From RGIG5299 sp045542315 (GTDB lineage Bacteria > Bacillota > Clostridia > Oscillospirales > RGIG5299): a DNA stretch of 17,705 nucleotides. The notes under the pieces were generated by a model. It did no database searches. It had not been told where the DNA came from and worked only from the letters and a program-made list of their open reading frames with translations. Numbering within the stretch: position 1 is the stretch's first letter; the number at the start of each line of letters is the position of its first letter. The position numbers and the translations under genes are program-made. The stretch lies in contig JAZQKU010000054.1 in NCBI GenBank assembly GCA_045542315.1, positions 1 through 17,705 of the forward strand, in the 5' to 3' direction. Of this stretch, positions 1-7,443 are shown piece after piece.

Positions 1-360
1 GTTTCGCTTTCCGCAAAAATGTACGAGCTTTATTCACAAAAGGGAATAGCGGTGCTTCGAATGGGGCTTCATTCCGATATTTCCCCGGAGGATATAGTTG
101 CGGGACCCTTTCACCCCGCATTCGGAGAGCTTGTCTATTCCGAGATATATAAAAGCCGTTTCGATAAGGCGATGGAAGGGAAAAATGTTAAAAATCCCGT
201 CTTTCTCGTAAAAAGAAACGAGCTTTCAATGGCGCTCGGTCAAAAAAAGAAAAACCTCACATATATTGAAAATAAATACGGAATTCTTTCCGAAATAGTC
301 TGTGATGACGAAAGGGGCGTTTATAATGACGCTATCGCAATTCAAAGCATTCGTAAATAA
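1..360 (+). CDS. Elp3-like radical SAM protein, C-terminal part (5' end outside window)
   Basis: The frame is open from base 1 with no stop before base 358, so this is the tail of a gene that begins upstream. About 119 residues are visible. The stretch VLRMGLHSDISPED followed by VAGPFHPAFGELV matches, from memory, the C-terminal domain seen after the SAM barrel in Elp3-like radical SAM proteins (Radical_SAM_C type). The catalytic CxxxCxxC cluster would lie upstream and cannot be checked. By family knowledge such proteins are linked to tRNA wobble-uridine modification, but many clostridial members are uncharacterised and may lack the acetyltransferase domain. The last 35 bases overlap the start of murD in another frame, which suggests the two are co-transcribed and translationally coupled. 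Family call fairly sure; exact substrate unknown. Confidence 0.72.
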   Translation, partial: VSLSAKMYELYSQKGIAVLRMGLHSDISPEDIVAGPFHPAFGELVYSEIYKSRFDKAMEGKNVKNPVFLVKRNELSMALGQKKKNLTYIENKYGILSEIVCDDERGVYNDAIAIQSIRK

Positions 361-1669
361 AAAATCCGTTGCCCTGCTCGGCGCGGGAGTAAGCAACATT
401 CCTCTTATAAGCTGGCTTCAGGGCTTCGGCGCAACGGTTACGGTAAGAGACAAAAACGAAAACCTCACGTTACCCGAGGGCGTTTTTGCCGATAAGCTCG
501 TGCTCGGAAAGGATTATCTTTCCGACATAACCGAGGATATACTTTTCCGCTCGCCCGGAATGAGATTTGACGAGAAGGGCATTGCCGACGCGGTGGCCCG
601 CGGTGCGCTTCTCACCTCCGAGATAGAAATGCTTTTTGAGCTTTGTCCCTGCCGCATTATTGCGGTAACCGGCTCCGACGGTAAGACCACCACCACTACC
701 CTCATCTCCGAAATGCTCAAGCGTGCGGGAAAGAAGGTATGGCTCGGCGGCAATATAGGCACTCCGCTTTGCCATAAGGCGTTTGATATGAAGGAAAGCG
801 ACACAGTCGTTTTAGAGCTTTCGAGCTTTCAGCTTCATACCATGAGAAAAAGCCCATCGGTTGCGGTGGTAACCAATATTTCACCTAACCACCTTGATAA
901 GCACAAGGATTACGAGGAATATATCGAAGCAAAGAAAAACGTCTTTTTGCATCAGACAAGCGAGGGAAGGCTCGTAATAAATGCCGACAACGCGGTAACC
1001 TCCGAATTTGTAAATGAGGCAAAGGGAAGCGTTGTAACCTTTTCGTATAAGGGAAATAAAAAAGAGGGCGTTTGGCTCTCCGATGACGGCACCGTTTATT
1101 TCGGAGAAACCCCCGTTTTGAACCGAAACGAAATAATCCTTCCCGGCGACCACAACGTTGAAAACTATATGGCGGCGATAGCTGCGGTTTACGGCGAGGC
1201 TTCAAGGGAAGAGATTTCCGAAACCGCAAGGACCTTCGGCGGAGTAAGACACAGAATAGAGTTTGTAAGAGAGGTAGAGGGAGTTAAATATTATAACGAT
1301 TCCATCGGTACGAGCCCCTCACGCTCCATTGCGGGACTTAAATCGTTTAAGGAAAAGATAATCCTCATCGCGGGCGGCTACGATAAGCATCTTGATTATA
1401 CCGAATTCGGAAAGATCGTTGCGAAAAGAGTAAAGCTTCTCATCGTCACGGGCGACACCGCCGACAAGATAGAAGCAGCCTCAAGGGCGGCCCTTCCCGA
1501 TATCCCCGTTATCCGCTGTGAAAAATTCGACGATACCGTAAAAGCGGCTTACGAAAGAGCCTCGGCGGGCGACGTGGTAATGCTTTCTCCCGCGTCGGCA
1601 AGCTTCGACTTTTTCAAAAACTTCGAGGAGCGCGGAGACCGCTTCGTTTCACTTGTAAAGGCCCTTTGA
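326..1669 (+). CDS. murD: UDP-N-acetylmuramoyl-L-alanine--D-glutamate ligase
   Basis: MurD adds D-glutamate to UDP-MurNAc-L-Ala in the cytoplasm, using ATP, in peptidoglycan precursor synthesis. The 447-residue length is normal for the family. Visible are an N-terminal Rossmann-like site LGAGVSN (about residues 18-24), the Mur ligase P-loop GSDGKTTTT (about 116-124), the NISPNHLDKH motif of the central ATPase domain, and YNDSIGTSPSR plus GGYDKHLDY in the C-terminal domain. The NDS-x-GTSPSR form is the clostridial variant of the NDSKATN motif. I chose ATG 326 because AAAGGGG lies just upstream; an in-frame ATG at 302 would add eight residues without a comparable ribosome binding site. It overlaps the upstream gene by 35 bases and is followed at 14 bases by a peptidase gene. 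It is the only cell wall gene here, so it is not in a classical dcw cluster. Confidence 0.96.
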   Translation: MTLSQFKAFVNKKSVALLGAGVSNIPLISWLQGFGATVTVRDKNENLTLPEGVFADKLVLGKDYLSDITEDILFRSPGMRFDEKGIADAVARGALLTSEIEMLFELCPCRIIAVTGSDGKTTTTTLISEMLKRAGKKVWLGGNIGTPLCHKAFDMKESDTVVLELSSFQLHTMRKSPSVAVVTNISPNHLDKHKDYEEYIEAKKNVFLHQTSEGRLVINADNAVTSEFVNEAKGSVVTFSYKGNKKEGVWLSDDGTVYFGETPVLNRNEIILPGDHNVENYMAAIAAVYGEASREEISETARTFGGVRHRIEFVREVEGVKYYNDSIGTSPSRSIAGLKSFKEKIILIAGGYDKHLDYTEFGKIVAKRVKLLIVTGDTADKIEAASRAALPDIPVIRCEKFDDTVKAAYERASAGDVVMLSPASASFDFFKNFEERGDRFVSLVKAL

Positions 1670-1683
1670 GAAAGGACGTTTTT

Positions 1684-2697
1684 ATGGATAAAATTAAGGA
1701 ACTTCGCGCCCTTACCGAGCTTTTTTTACCCTGCTCGGGCGGAAGCGAGAATATAAAAAAGCTGTTACCCATAATTGAAAAATACACGGAGAACGTAACC
1801 GTCACCAAGGGCGGAAGCATCATTGCAACCGTAGGAAACGGAAAAGAAAAGGTGGTCATAGACGCCCACTACGACGAGGTAAACCTTGTCGTAACCGAAA
1901 TAAAGGAGGGGTTTGTCAAGGTCGCCTCGCCCTTTGGCGCCGACGTGAGAATACTCCCCGCATCCGAGGTTGTAATTCTCGGCAAAAAAGAGATAAAAGG
2001 CGTTTGCTTTGCAATGCCGCCGCACCTTCTTTCTGAGGAAAAACGCGGAAAAACTCCCGAGATCGACGATATCCTTATCGACACGGGCATTGCCGAAAGA
2101 ACACTTAAGAAATACGTTACCGTGGGCGACCCAGTATGCTATAAAAGACGCTTTACAAGGCTTTCAAAGAAAAGATATATGGGAAACGCCCTTGATGACA
2201 GAATAGGCTGTCTGTTGAATTTAATGCTTCTTGAAAGATTTTCAAGGCATTGTCCCGAAAATATAACCGCTTCCTTTGCCTTCGTTTCCGAGGAGGAGGC
2301 GGGGCTTCGCGGCGCAAAAACACTCGGTTTCGACAGAGGCTTTGATAAGGCGCTCGTTTTCGACGTGACCTTTGCCACCGCTCCCTCGGTGCCGTCATAT
2401 AAGGCAAAGCCTCTTTCATCGGGTGCCGCGATAGGAGTGTCGCCTATTTTAAACGCCTCCCTTTGGGCAGAGCTTAAAGAGACGGCGGAGAAAAATAACA
2501 TCCCCTATACCCTTGAGGTAATGGGCGGAAGAACAGGCACCGATGCCGACGCCATTGCCGTAAGCGAGGACGGCATTCCCACCGCGCTTATCTCCGTGCC
2601 GATAAGAAATATGCATTCTGCCGCCGAGGTCTTCGATACAGAAGATCTGGACGCGGCCTTTTCGCTTGCATACCGTTTCCTCGGAGGTGAAGAATAA
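1684..2697 (+). CDS. M42 family metallo-aminopeptidase, paralogue 1 of 3
   Basis: This 337-residue protein belongs to the M42 (FrvX/TET/glutamyl aminopeptidase) family of cytoplasmic dizinc aminopeptidases, known to form large dodecameric cages that trim short peptides. The expected ligand set is present: His62 in AHYDE, Asp171 in NALDDR, the Glu204-Glu205 pair in SEEEAGLRG, Asp227 in VFDVT and His311 in NMHSA, so it should be active. ATG 1684 is chosen because AAAGGA sits 7 bases upstream; a TTG at 1666 would overlap murD and place that site inside the gene. It lies 14 bases after murD, and its stop overlaps the next start by one base (TAATG), a sign of translational coupling. Substrate preference cannot be read from the sequence. 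Confidence 0.9.
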   Translation: MDKIKELRALTELFLPCSGGSENIKKLLPIIEKYTENVTVTKGGSIIATVGNGKEKVVIDAHYDEVNLVVTEIKEGFVKVASPFGADVRILPASEVVILGKKEIKGVCFAMPPHLLSEEKRGKTPEIDDILIDTGIAERTLKKYVTVGDPVCYKRRFTRLSKKRYMGNALDDRIGCLLNLMLLERFSRHCPENITASFAFVSEEEAGLRGAKTLGFDRGFDKALVFDVTFATAPSVPSYKAKPLSSGAAIGVSPILNASLWAELKETAEKNNIPYTLEVMGGRTGTDADAIAVSEDGIPTALISVPIRNMHSAAEVFDTEDLDAAFSLAYRFLGGEE

Positions 2698-3698
2698 TGA
2701 AGCTTTTGAAAAAGCTCTGCATGGCAGAGGGCATTTCGGGCCTTGAGGGAAATATCAAGGAAATTATCAAAAATGAAATAAAGGGTTATGCGGATATAAG
2801 AGAGGATCGCTTCGGAAATCTCATTGCGGAAACTCACGGCAAAAGCCGCGGGAAAAAGGTGTGCTATTTTGCTCACACCGACGAGGTGGGCTTTTTGATC
2901 TCCGATTACGATTCCGACGGCTTTGCCCGCTTCGTTACCGTTGGCGGAATAGACGCGGCGGTGCTTCCGGGCAAGGCGGTTGTAAGCGGAAGGCATAAGG
3001 GTGTTATAGGAATAAGCCCCGTCCACCTTCTTTCCGAAGCCGATAAACAAACGGTCTTGAAGACCACCGACCTTTTTATAGATTTCGGCTTTAAGGATAA
3101 AAAAGCTGCCGAGAAAAAGCTCCCCGTGGGAAGCTGCGTTTGCTTTGAATCGGTTTATTTCGAGCAGGGAAACGAGATCTTCGCAAAGGCGCTTGACGAC
3201 AGAATAGGCGTACGTATAATGATAGAAATGATAAAGAGCAAGCCTCTTTACGATACGGTTTTTGCCTTTACCTCCTGTGAGGAAACGGGCACGCAGGGCG
3301 GAATTACCGCCGCCTACGGAATAAGACCGGATATCGGCGTTATTCTCGAATGCACCACGAGTGCCGAAACGCCCGACGAAAAGGGTGGCAAGGCGGTAAC
3401 GCTTCTCGGAGGAGGCGCCGTTATCTCTTACCGCGATAACGGAACGATGTATGATATCGGGCTTTATGAGAAAGCAAACGCCGTTGCAAAGGAAAAGGGG
3501 ATAAAGCACCAGACCAAGACCGTTATTGCCGGCGGAAACGATGCAAGCGCGGTACAGCGCACCGCAGAGGGAGCATCGGTTGCGGCGTTTTCGGTTCCCG
3601 CAAGAAATCTCCATTCGGCAATAACAGTTGCAAACAAAAACGATTATATTTCGGTTTTGAAGCTTGCAAAAGAATTCAACGACGTTATCGGACTGTGA
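2697..3698 (+). CDS. M42 family metallo-aminopeptidase, paralogue 2 of 3
   Basis: A 333-residue M42 peptidase, full length. Ligands are visible as His60 (AHTDEVGF), Asp167 (AKALDDR), Glu195-Glu196 (SCEETGTQGG), Glu218 (ILECTT) and His306 (RNLHSA). The fifth ligand position carries Glu within ECTTSAETP rather than the Asp seen in paralogues 1 and 3. From memory this is the EGTTAAD-type subgroup of M42 and not a loss of function. The start overlaps the stop of paralogue 1 by one base. A gap of 11 bases holding AAGGTGA leads to paralogue 3. The three are clearly diverged from each other, so this is an old tandem expansion and not a recent duplication. Probable role: peptide turnover, perhaps as a subunit of a mixed cage with its neighbours (inference). 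Confidence 0.9.
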   Translation: MKLLKKLCMAEGISGLEGNIKEIIKNEIKGYADIREDRFGNLIAETHGKSRGKKVCYFAHTDEVGFLISDYDSDGFARFVTVGGIDAAVLPGKAVVSGRHKGVIGISPVHLLSEADKQTVLKTTDLFIDFGFKDKKAAEKKLPVGSCVCFESVYFEQGNEIFAKALDDRIGVRIMIEMIKSKPLYDTVFAFTSCEETGTQGGITAAYGIRPDIGVILECTTSAETPDEKGGKAVTLLGGGAVISYRDNGTMYDIGLYEKANAVAKEKGIKHQTKTVIAGGNDASAVQRTAEGASVAAFSVPARNLHSAITVANKNDYISVLKLAKEFNDVIGL

Positions 3699-3709
3699 AG
3701 GTGATTTAA

Positions 3710-4693
3710 ATGGAAAGACTTTTTAATGAATTTGAAAAGCTCACGCGCATTGCGGCTCCATCGGGCCACGAGCGCAGATTTTTGGAATATTTAAAGGCAG
3801 AAAACGAAAAATATTGCGATAGCGCGGCCTTCGACAAACGCGGAAACCTCGTTTGCCGCAAGGCAAATGAGGGCGCAAAAAAGCTTCTTCTCGCCGCTCA
3901 CGCCGACGAGCTTTGCATTCTTGCAACCTATGCCGAGGATAACGGCTTTTACAGAATTCACGCGGTGGGAAATATCGGCGGCCTTTTACACGCAAAGGTG
4001 GAGTTTTCAAACGGCGTGTCGGGCGTTATCGTGGCAGAGGAGGGCACCGCATTAAAGGATCTTAACGCGGGCAAGCTTCTCGTTGACATCGGCGCCAAGG
4101 ATAAAAAAGAGGCGGAAAAAATGCTCCCGCCCTTGACCGCGGGCGTTCCCATGTCACACGCTATGAGAAACGGTACGAGATTTTTCTCAAGGGCAATCGA
4201 CGATAAGGTGGGCTGCCTTATTCTTTCGGAGCTTATCAAAACGGTTAAAAAGAGCGATTACGATCTTTATTTCTGCTTCACCGTTGAGGAGGAGCTCGGC
4301 CTCCGCGGCGCAAAGACGGTGGGCTTTGAAATAGAACCCGATATCGCAATCGCAATAGACGTCTCTCCTGCGGCAGACTCATTCGGTTCAAAGCGAAGCG
4401 GCATAACGCTTGGCGGCGGCGCCGCAATAAAGGTGCTTGATTTAGGCACCGTTTGCGACAGAGAGTTAAACGGTGAGCTTATAGAGGCGGCGAAAAAATC
4501 CAAAAGCGGATATCAGCTTGACGTTGCCAACATGGGAAGGACCGATGCCGCAGAGCTTCAGTTTATAAAGGGCGGCGTAAAGGCAACCGTAGTTTCTGTT
4601 GCCACCCGTTATATCCACTCTCCCAACGAGGAGGCCGACCTTAACGACGTAAAGGACGTTATCGCCACATTGAAGAGCTTTATCGGAGATTGA
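3710..4693 (+). CDS. M42 family metallo-aminopeptidase, paralogue 3 of 3
   Basis: A 327-residue M42 peptidase with His64 (AAHADEL), Asp164 (RAIDDKVG), Glu194-Glu195 (VEEELGLRG), Asp217 (AIDVSPAAD) and His303 (RYIHSP), a complete dizinc site. The AHADELCIL segment is less hydrophobic than the common AHxDEIGF form, which might alter the pocket near the metal site (inference). The start is supported by GAAGGTGA about six bases upstream. The stop is followed after one base by the ATG of the acetyltransferase gene. It shares the GLRGAKT block with paralogue 1 and is closer to it than to paralogue 2 by eye. Confidence 0.9.
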   Translation: MERLFNEFEKLTRIAAPSGHERRFLEYLKAENEKYCDSAAFDKRGNLVCRKANEGAKKLLLAAHADELCILATYAEDNGFYRIHAVGNIGGLLHAKVEFSNGVSGVIVAEEGTALKDLNAGKLLVDIGAKDKKEAEKMLPPLTAGVPMSHAMRNGTRFFSRAIDDKVGCLILSELIKTVKKSDYDLYFCFTVEEELGLRGAKTVGFEIEPDIAIAIDVSPAADSFGSKRSGITLGGGAAIKVLDLGTVCDRELNGELIEAAKKSKSGYQLDVANMGRTDAAELQFIKGGVKATVVSVATRYIHSPNEEADLNDVKDVIATLKSFIGD

Positions 4694-4694
4694 A

Positions 4695-5414
4695 ATGATA
4701 GCAGGCTGTGAAAAAGACAGCGCTTTTTTCGGTTTTATAAAGAAAAAGGGAAGCCTGTCTGTATATTTTGATTTTGAGGGCGGTGCCCTCTACCGCCTTT
4801 CGGATAACGGCGAATTTTGCGGATATATGCTTTTAAAGGGACCCTCGGCATATCTGCTTTTTGAAAAAGAGCCCACGGCTGATCTGAAAAACGAGATAGA
4901 AGAGCTTTTTTACCTTGCCGGAATAAAGGAAACGGTTTCGGATAAGGATTTATTTCCCGAAATGACCGCTCTTTACGTTTTAGAGCTTGAAGAGCTTTTT
5001 GAAAAATCAGGAGACGCCGAAATAAAGACTGCAAGCGGCAGAGGCTACGACGAATGCTTTGACCTGCTTTTGCTTGCGGGCTTTTCGCTTCCCGAAAAGG
5101 ACGAGTTTTATATAAATTCCTTCGAGCGTGCGAAAAAAGGTGCTCCAACCTTTTATATTCCGAGCGAAAACGGTGTGGCCGCCACCGCATCGGTGATTGC
5201 GGTAAATGAAGATAAAGCGCTTTTGGGGGCTGTGGCAACTCACCCCGAATCGCGGGGAAGAGGTTACGCGGGTGCGCTTGTGAGCCACGCCGCAAAAGCG
5301 GCTTTGAATGCGGGAAAAACACCCGTTATAACCTATTTTGCCGAAAACGCGGGAAGGATCTACAAAAGCATAGGCTTTGAGGAAAAGGCAGTTCTTTATA
5401 AGAAAACGCTATGA
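4695..5414 (+). CDS. GNAT family N-acetyltransferase
   Basis: A 239-residue protein. The C-terminal half (about residues 150-239) is a GNAT acetyltransferase domain. The acetyl-CoA pyrophosphate loop is RGRGYAGAL (about 187-195), preceded by the beta-4 strand ALLGAVATHP and followed by YFAENAGRIYKSIGFEE, the usual C-terminal motif of the fold. The first 140 or so residues match nothing I recognise; they may be a degenerate second GNAT half, as in tandem-GNAT proteins, but I cannot show this. Only one base separates it from the third M42 peptidase, so it is co-translated with it, and a strong terminator follows. The substrate is unknown; acetylation of peptides or amino acids released by the peptidases is conceivable but speculative. 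Confidence 0.83.
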   Translation: MIAGCEKDSAFFGFIKKKGSLSVYFDFEGGALYRLSDNGEFCGYMLLKGPSAYLLFEKEPTADLKNEIEELFYLAGIKETVSDKDLFPEMTALYVLELEELFEKSGDAEIKTASGRGYDECFDLLLLAGFSLPEKDEFYINSFERAKKGAPTFYIPSENGVAATASVIAVNEDKALLGAVATHPESRGRGYAGALVSHAAKAALNAGKTPVITYFAENAGRIYKSIGFEEKAVLYKKTL

Positions 5415-5444
5415 AAAAGTCACCGTTTAAAACGGTGACTTTTT
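5415..5444 (+). terminator. Rho-independent terminator of the murD-peptidase-GNAT run
   Basis: AAAAGTCACCGT and ACGGTGACTTTT form a near-perfect stem with a small A/T loop, starting at the stop codon of the GNAT gene and ending in a T run. It is symmetrical, so it could work on both strands, but only the + strand has a gene leading into it. Confidence 0.88.
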
Positions 5445-5458
5445 ATTTATAAAACTCC

Positions 5459-5487
5459 TTGCCTTTTTTGTCGAAATATATTACAAT
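5459..5487 (+). promoter_or_regulatory. Candidate sigma-A promoter of the acyltransferase gene
   Basis: TTGCCT (5459-5464) and TACAAT (5482-5487) are separated by exactly 17 bases, about 30 bases upstream of the ATG at 5517 and just after the preceding terminator. It fits an independent transcription unit. Confidence 0.55.
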
Positions 5488-5516
5488 AATTGTAAATAAT
5501 ATTTGCGAGGATCATT

Positions 5517-6791
5517 ATGAAGATAAAAAAGGTTAAAAAAAGCTACTCCGAGGTGCTTTCGGCACCCTCTCCGAAGCAAAAAAAGCCAAAGAAGCCGAAT
5601 ATACTTTTCCGCACGGTGCTGAAGGTCGCCTCTCTCCCCGACCTGATATTCACCTCCTTCAGATTGAAGAAAAACGGCATGGAGCGCCTTTCGAAAAACG
5701 AGCCTTCACTTTACCTTATGAACCACTCAAGCTTTATCGATCTTGAAATAGCGGCGTCGGTGCTTTATCCGCGTCCCTTCAATATCGTTTGTACCTCCGA
5801 CGGATTTATCGGTAAAAACTGGCTTATGAGGCAGATAGGCTGTATTCCCACAAAGAAATTCATCTTTGATATGGCTCTCGTAAGAGAACTGGTTTACACC
5901 TTAAAGACGTTGAAAAGCTCGGTGCTGATGTATCCCGAGGCAAGCTACAGCTTCGACGGAAGAGCAACGGTACTTCCCGAAAGCCTCGGAAAATTCGTAA
6001 AGCTTTTGGGAGTTCCCGTCGTTATGATAGAAACCCACGGCGCCTTCTTGCGCGACCCGCTTTACAATAACCTTCAGAAGCGCAAGGTAAAGGTGGAGGC
6101 GGAAATGACCTATCTGCTTTCACCCGAAGAAATAAAGGAAAAGACCGCCGATGAGATAAACGCCGTTTTAAAGGATAGCTTTTCCTTCGATAACTTCCGC
6201 TACCAGCAGGAAAAGGGAATAAAGGTTAAGGAAAAATTCAGGGCGGACTTTTTAAACAGAACGCTTTACCGCTGCCCCCATTGCAACACCGAGGGAAAGA
6301 CCGAGGGAAGGGGCACAGAGCTTATCTGCAAGGAATGCGGTGCAGCCTACGAGCTTACCGAGGACGGACGTCTTGAAAGGAAAAACGGAGAGGCGGCATT
6401 TACCCACATTCCCGATTGGTTTGACTGGCAGCGCGACTGCGTGCGAAAAGAGCTTTTGAACGGAAGCTATAAGCTCGACGTTGAGGTCGGTATCTGCCTT
6501 CTTAAGGATACGAAATGTATTTACGAGGTAGGAGAGGGACGTCTTACTCACACCGCCGAGGGCTTTAAGCTCACGGGCTGTAACGGCGAGATAGATTACA
6601 GCCAGACACCTCTTTCGTCATACAGCCTTTATTCGGATTTTTATTGGTATGAGATCGGTGACGTTATTTCGATAGGCGATCACAAAATGCTCTATTACTG
6701 CTTCCCGAAAAACTGCGGCGACGTCGTGGCAAAGACCCGTCTTGCCACCGAGGAGCTTTATAAGATCTGCAAGGAAAAGGTTAAAATGTAA
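5517..6791 (+). CDS. PlsC-type lysophospholipid/glycerolipid acyltransferase with C-terminal zinc ribbon
   Basis: A 424-residue protein. Residues about 60-200 form a PlsC/1-acylglycerol-3-phosphate acyltransferase domain with the catalytic HX4D box MNHSSFID (His70, Asp75) and the acceptor-binding motif YPEASYS (about 139-145, matching the FPEGTRS position). The Gly of that motif is replaced by Ala. After about residue 250 comes a region not found in ordinary PlsC: CPHC (253-256) and CKEC (271-274), the two knuckles of a zinc ribbon, followed by about 150 residues rich in Trp, Tyr and Asp. The N-terminus is very Lys-rich, as in proteins that touch acidic membrane surfaces. ATG 5517 follows GCGAGG with good spacing. 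Likely role: acyl transfer in membrane lipid synthesis at the inner leaflet; the job of the zinc ribbon is unknown. Confidence 0.82.
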   Translation: MKIKKVKKSYSEVLSAPSPKQKKPKKPNILFRTVLKVASLPDLIFTSFRLKKNGMERLSKNEPSLYLMNHSSFIDLEIAASVLYPRPFNIVCTSDGFIGKNWLMRQIGCIPTKKFIFDMALVRELVYTLKTLKSSVLMYPEASYSFDGRATVLPESLGKFVKLLGVPVVMIETHGAFLRDPLYNNLQKRKVKVEAEMTYLLSPEEIKEKTADEINAVLKDSFSFDNFRYQQEKGIKVKEKFRADFLNRTLYRCPHCNTEGKTEGRGTELICKECGAAYELTEDGRLERKNGEAAFTHIPDWFDWQRDCVRKELLNGSYKLDVEVGICLLKDTKCIYEVGEGRLTHTAEGFKLTGCNGEIDYSQTPLSSYSLYSDFYWYEIGDVISIGDHKMLYYCFPKNCGDVVAKTRLATEELYKICKEKVKM

Positions 6792-6806
6792 TAAAGAACC
6801 ACCCCT

Positions 6807-6836
6807 CGGCGCATCTGCGATAATGCAGGTGCGCCG
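6807..6836 (+). terminator. Strong hairpin after the acyltransferase gene
   Basis: A 12-bp stem (CGGCGCATCTGC against GCAGGTGCGCCG, one G-T pair) with a six-base loop begins 16 bases after the stop codon. There is no T run after it, so it is not a textbook terminator; it may instead protect the 3' end or be the first hairpin of the array that follows. Confidence 0.5.
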
Positions 6837-7005
6837 GTTATATTCGCCTTTGGGCGAGTTATATTGCTTCGCAGTTATATTCGGCTTGCGCCGAGTGGTA
6901 TTCGCTTCGCGAGCTTTGGGGCGAATATAATATCACTGAGAAACGAAGTGGAGCAATATCACTGTTGCTTGCAACAATATCACGCTGACAAAGTCAGCAT
7001 ATCAC
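6837..7005. repeat. Mirrored array of mini-hairpins separated by GTTATATT / AATATCAC spacers
   Basis: The left half repeats the 8-mer GTTATATT (6837, 6858, 6874, and GTGGTATT at 6895), each followed by a small hairpin: CGCC/GGCG, GC/GC, CGGC/GCCG, CGC/GCG. The right half repeats AATATCAC (6929, 6955, 6976, and ATATCAC at 6999), with hairpins GTTG/CAAC and GCTGAC/GTCAGC between them. AATATCAC is the reverse complement of GTGATATT, so the two halves are the same spacer family in opposite orientation around about 6912-6928. No reading frame of note lies here. Function unknown. Confidence 0.75.
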
Positions 7006-7085
7006 TTATTGCATAAATCTTGGCGTATTATATTGCTCCCCTTAACCTTGGGAAAGAAGCTAAACTTTAGGTGCGCAGGGTTTCA

Positions 7086-7103
7086 AAAGGGCGGTAGCCC
7101 TTT
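7086..7103. repeat. Stem-loop just outside the inverted-repeat element
   Basis: AAAGGGC (7086-7092) and GCCCTTT (7097-7103) pair around a GGTA loop, eight bases outside the long inverted repeat. It may be part of the same folded element. Confidence 0.6.
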
Positions 7104-7110
7104 GGCGTTG

Positions 7111-7384
7111 GGGGTAATAAGAGTAATTCGAGTACGTTTTTAAAAGGCAAATTTCCGCTTTTTCTGTGTTGCTTCCCTTGTTAATACGCAAGTATTAACT
7201 TCGGAAATCGCCTTGAAAAAACACAAATTTGCCATTTTAAAAATCTGCGACCTCAAAACGAGTAGATTTTGAGGGATTTTTTTAGCATTTGGTGAAGCAA
7301 GGCTTGCGCCTTGCAAATCAAAGCGAATTAAAAATAACCAAAATATACTGTTTTGAGGCGTGCTCGAATTGCTCTTATTACCCC
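7111..7384. repeat. 274-bp element closed by a 26-bp inverted repeat, with nested stem-loops
   Basis: Bases 7111-7136 and 7359-7384 are inverted copies with 24 of 26 positions matching; both differences are T/C, which leaves G-T pairs on one strand. Inside lies a second inverted pair (7137-7154 with 7225-7243, one-base bulge). It encloses a perfect 7-bp hairpin TTAATAC/GTATTAA with a GCAA loop (7181-7198). Next come a terminator-like hairpin (7251-7283) and a perfect 7-bp hairpin GCAAGGC/GCCTTGC (7297-7314). No open reading frame of note is present. It could be a structured RNA gene or a non-autonomous mobile element; target-site duplications are not evident. Confidence 0.65.
7251..7283 (+). 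terminator. Terminator-like hairpin inside the inverted-repeat element
   Basis: CCTCAAAA (7251-7258) pairs with TTTTGAGG (7267-7274), followed by a run of seven T residues. This reads as an intrinsic terminator on the + strand, though no + strand gene immediately precedes it. A + strand transcript of the element would stop here. Confidence 0.5.
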
Positions 7385-7443
7385 TTGGGGGATAGGCGCA
7401 AAAGCACTATCTTTGGATTTTATTAAATCTTTGGTAGCGCCGG

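Noticed and set aside
2505..3614. Long open frame (369 codons) antisense to M42 paralogue 2
   Set aside because: It is opposite a gene with complete active-site motifs; long antisense frames arise from codon bias here. The same holds for the 436-codon frame at 13125-14435 antisense to the glycosidase.
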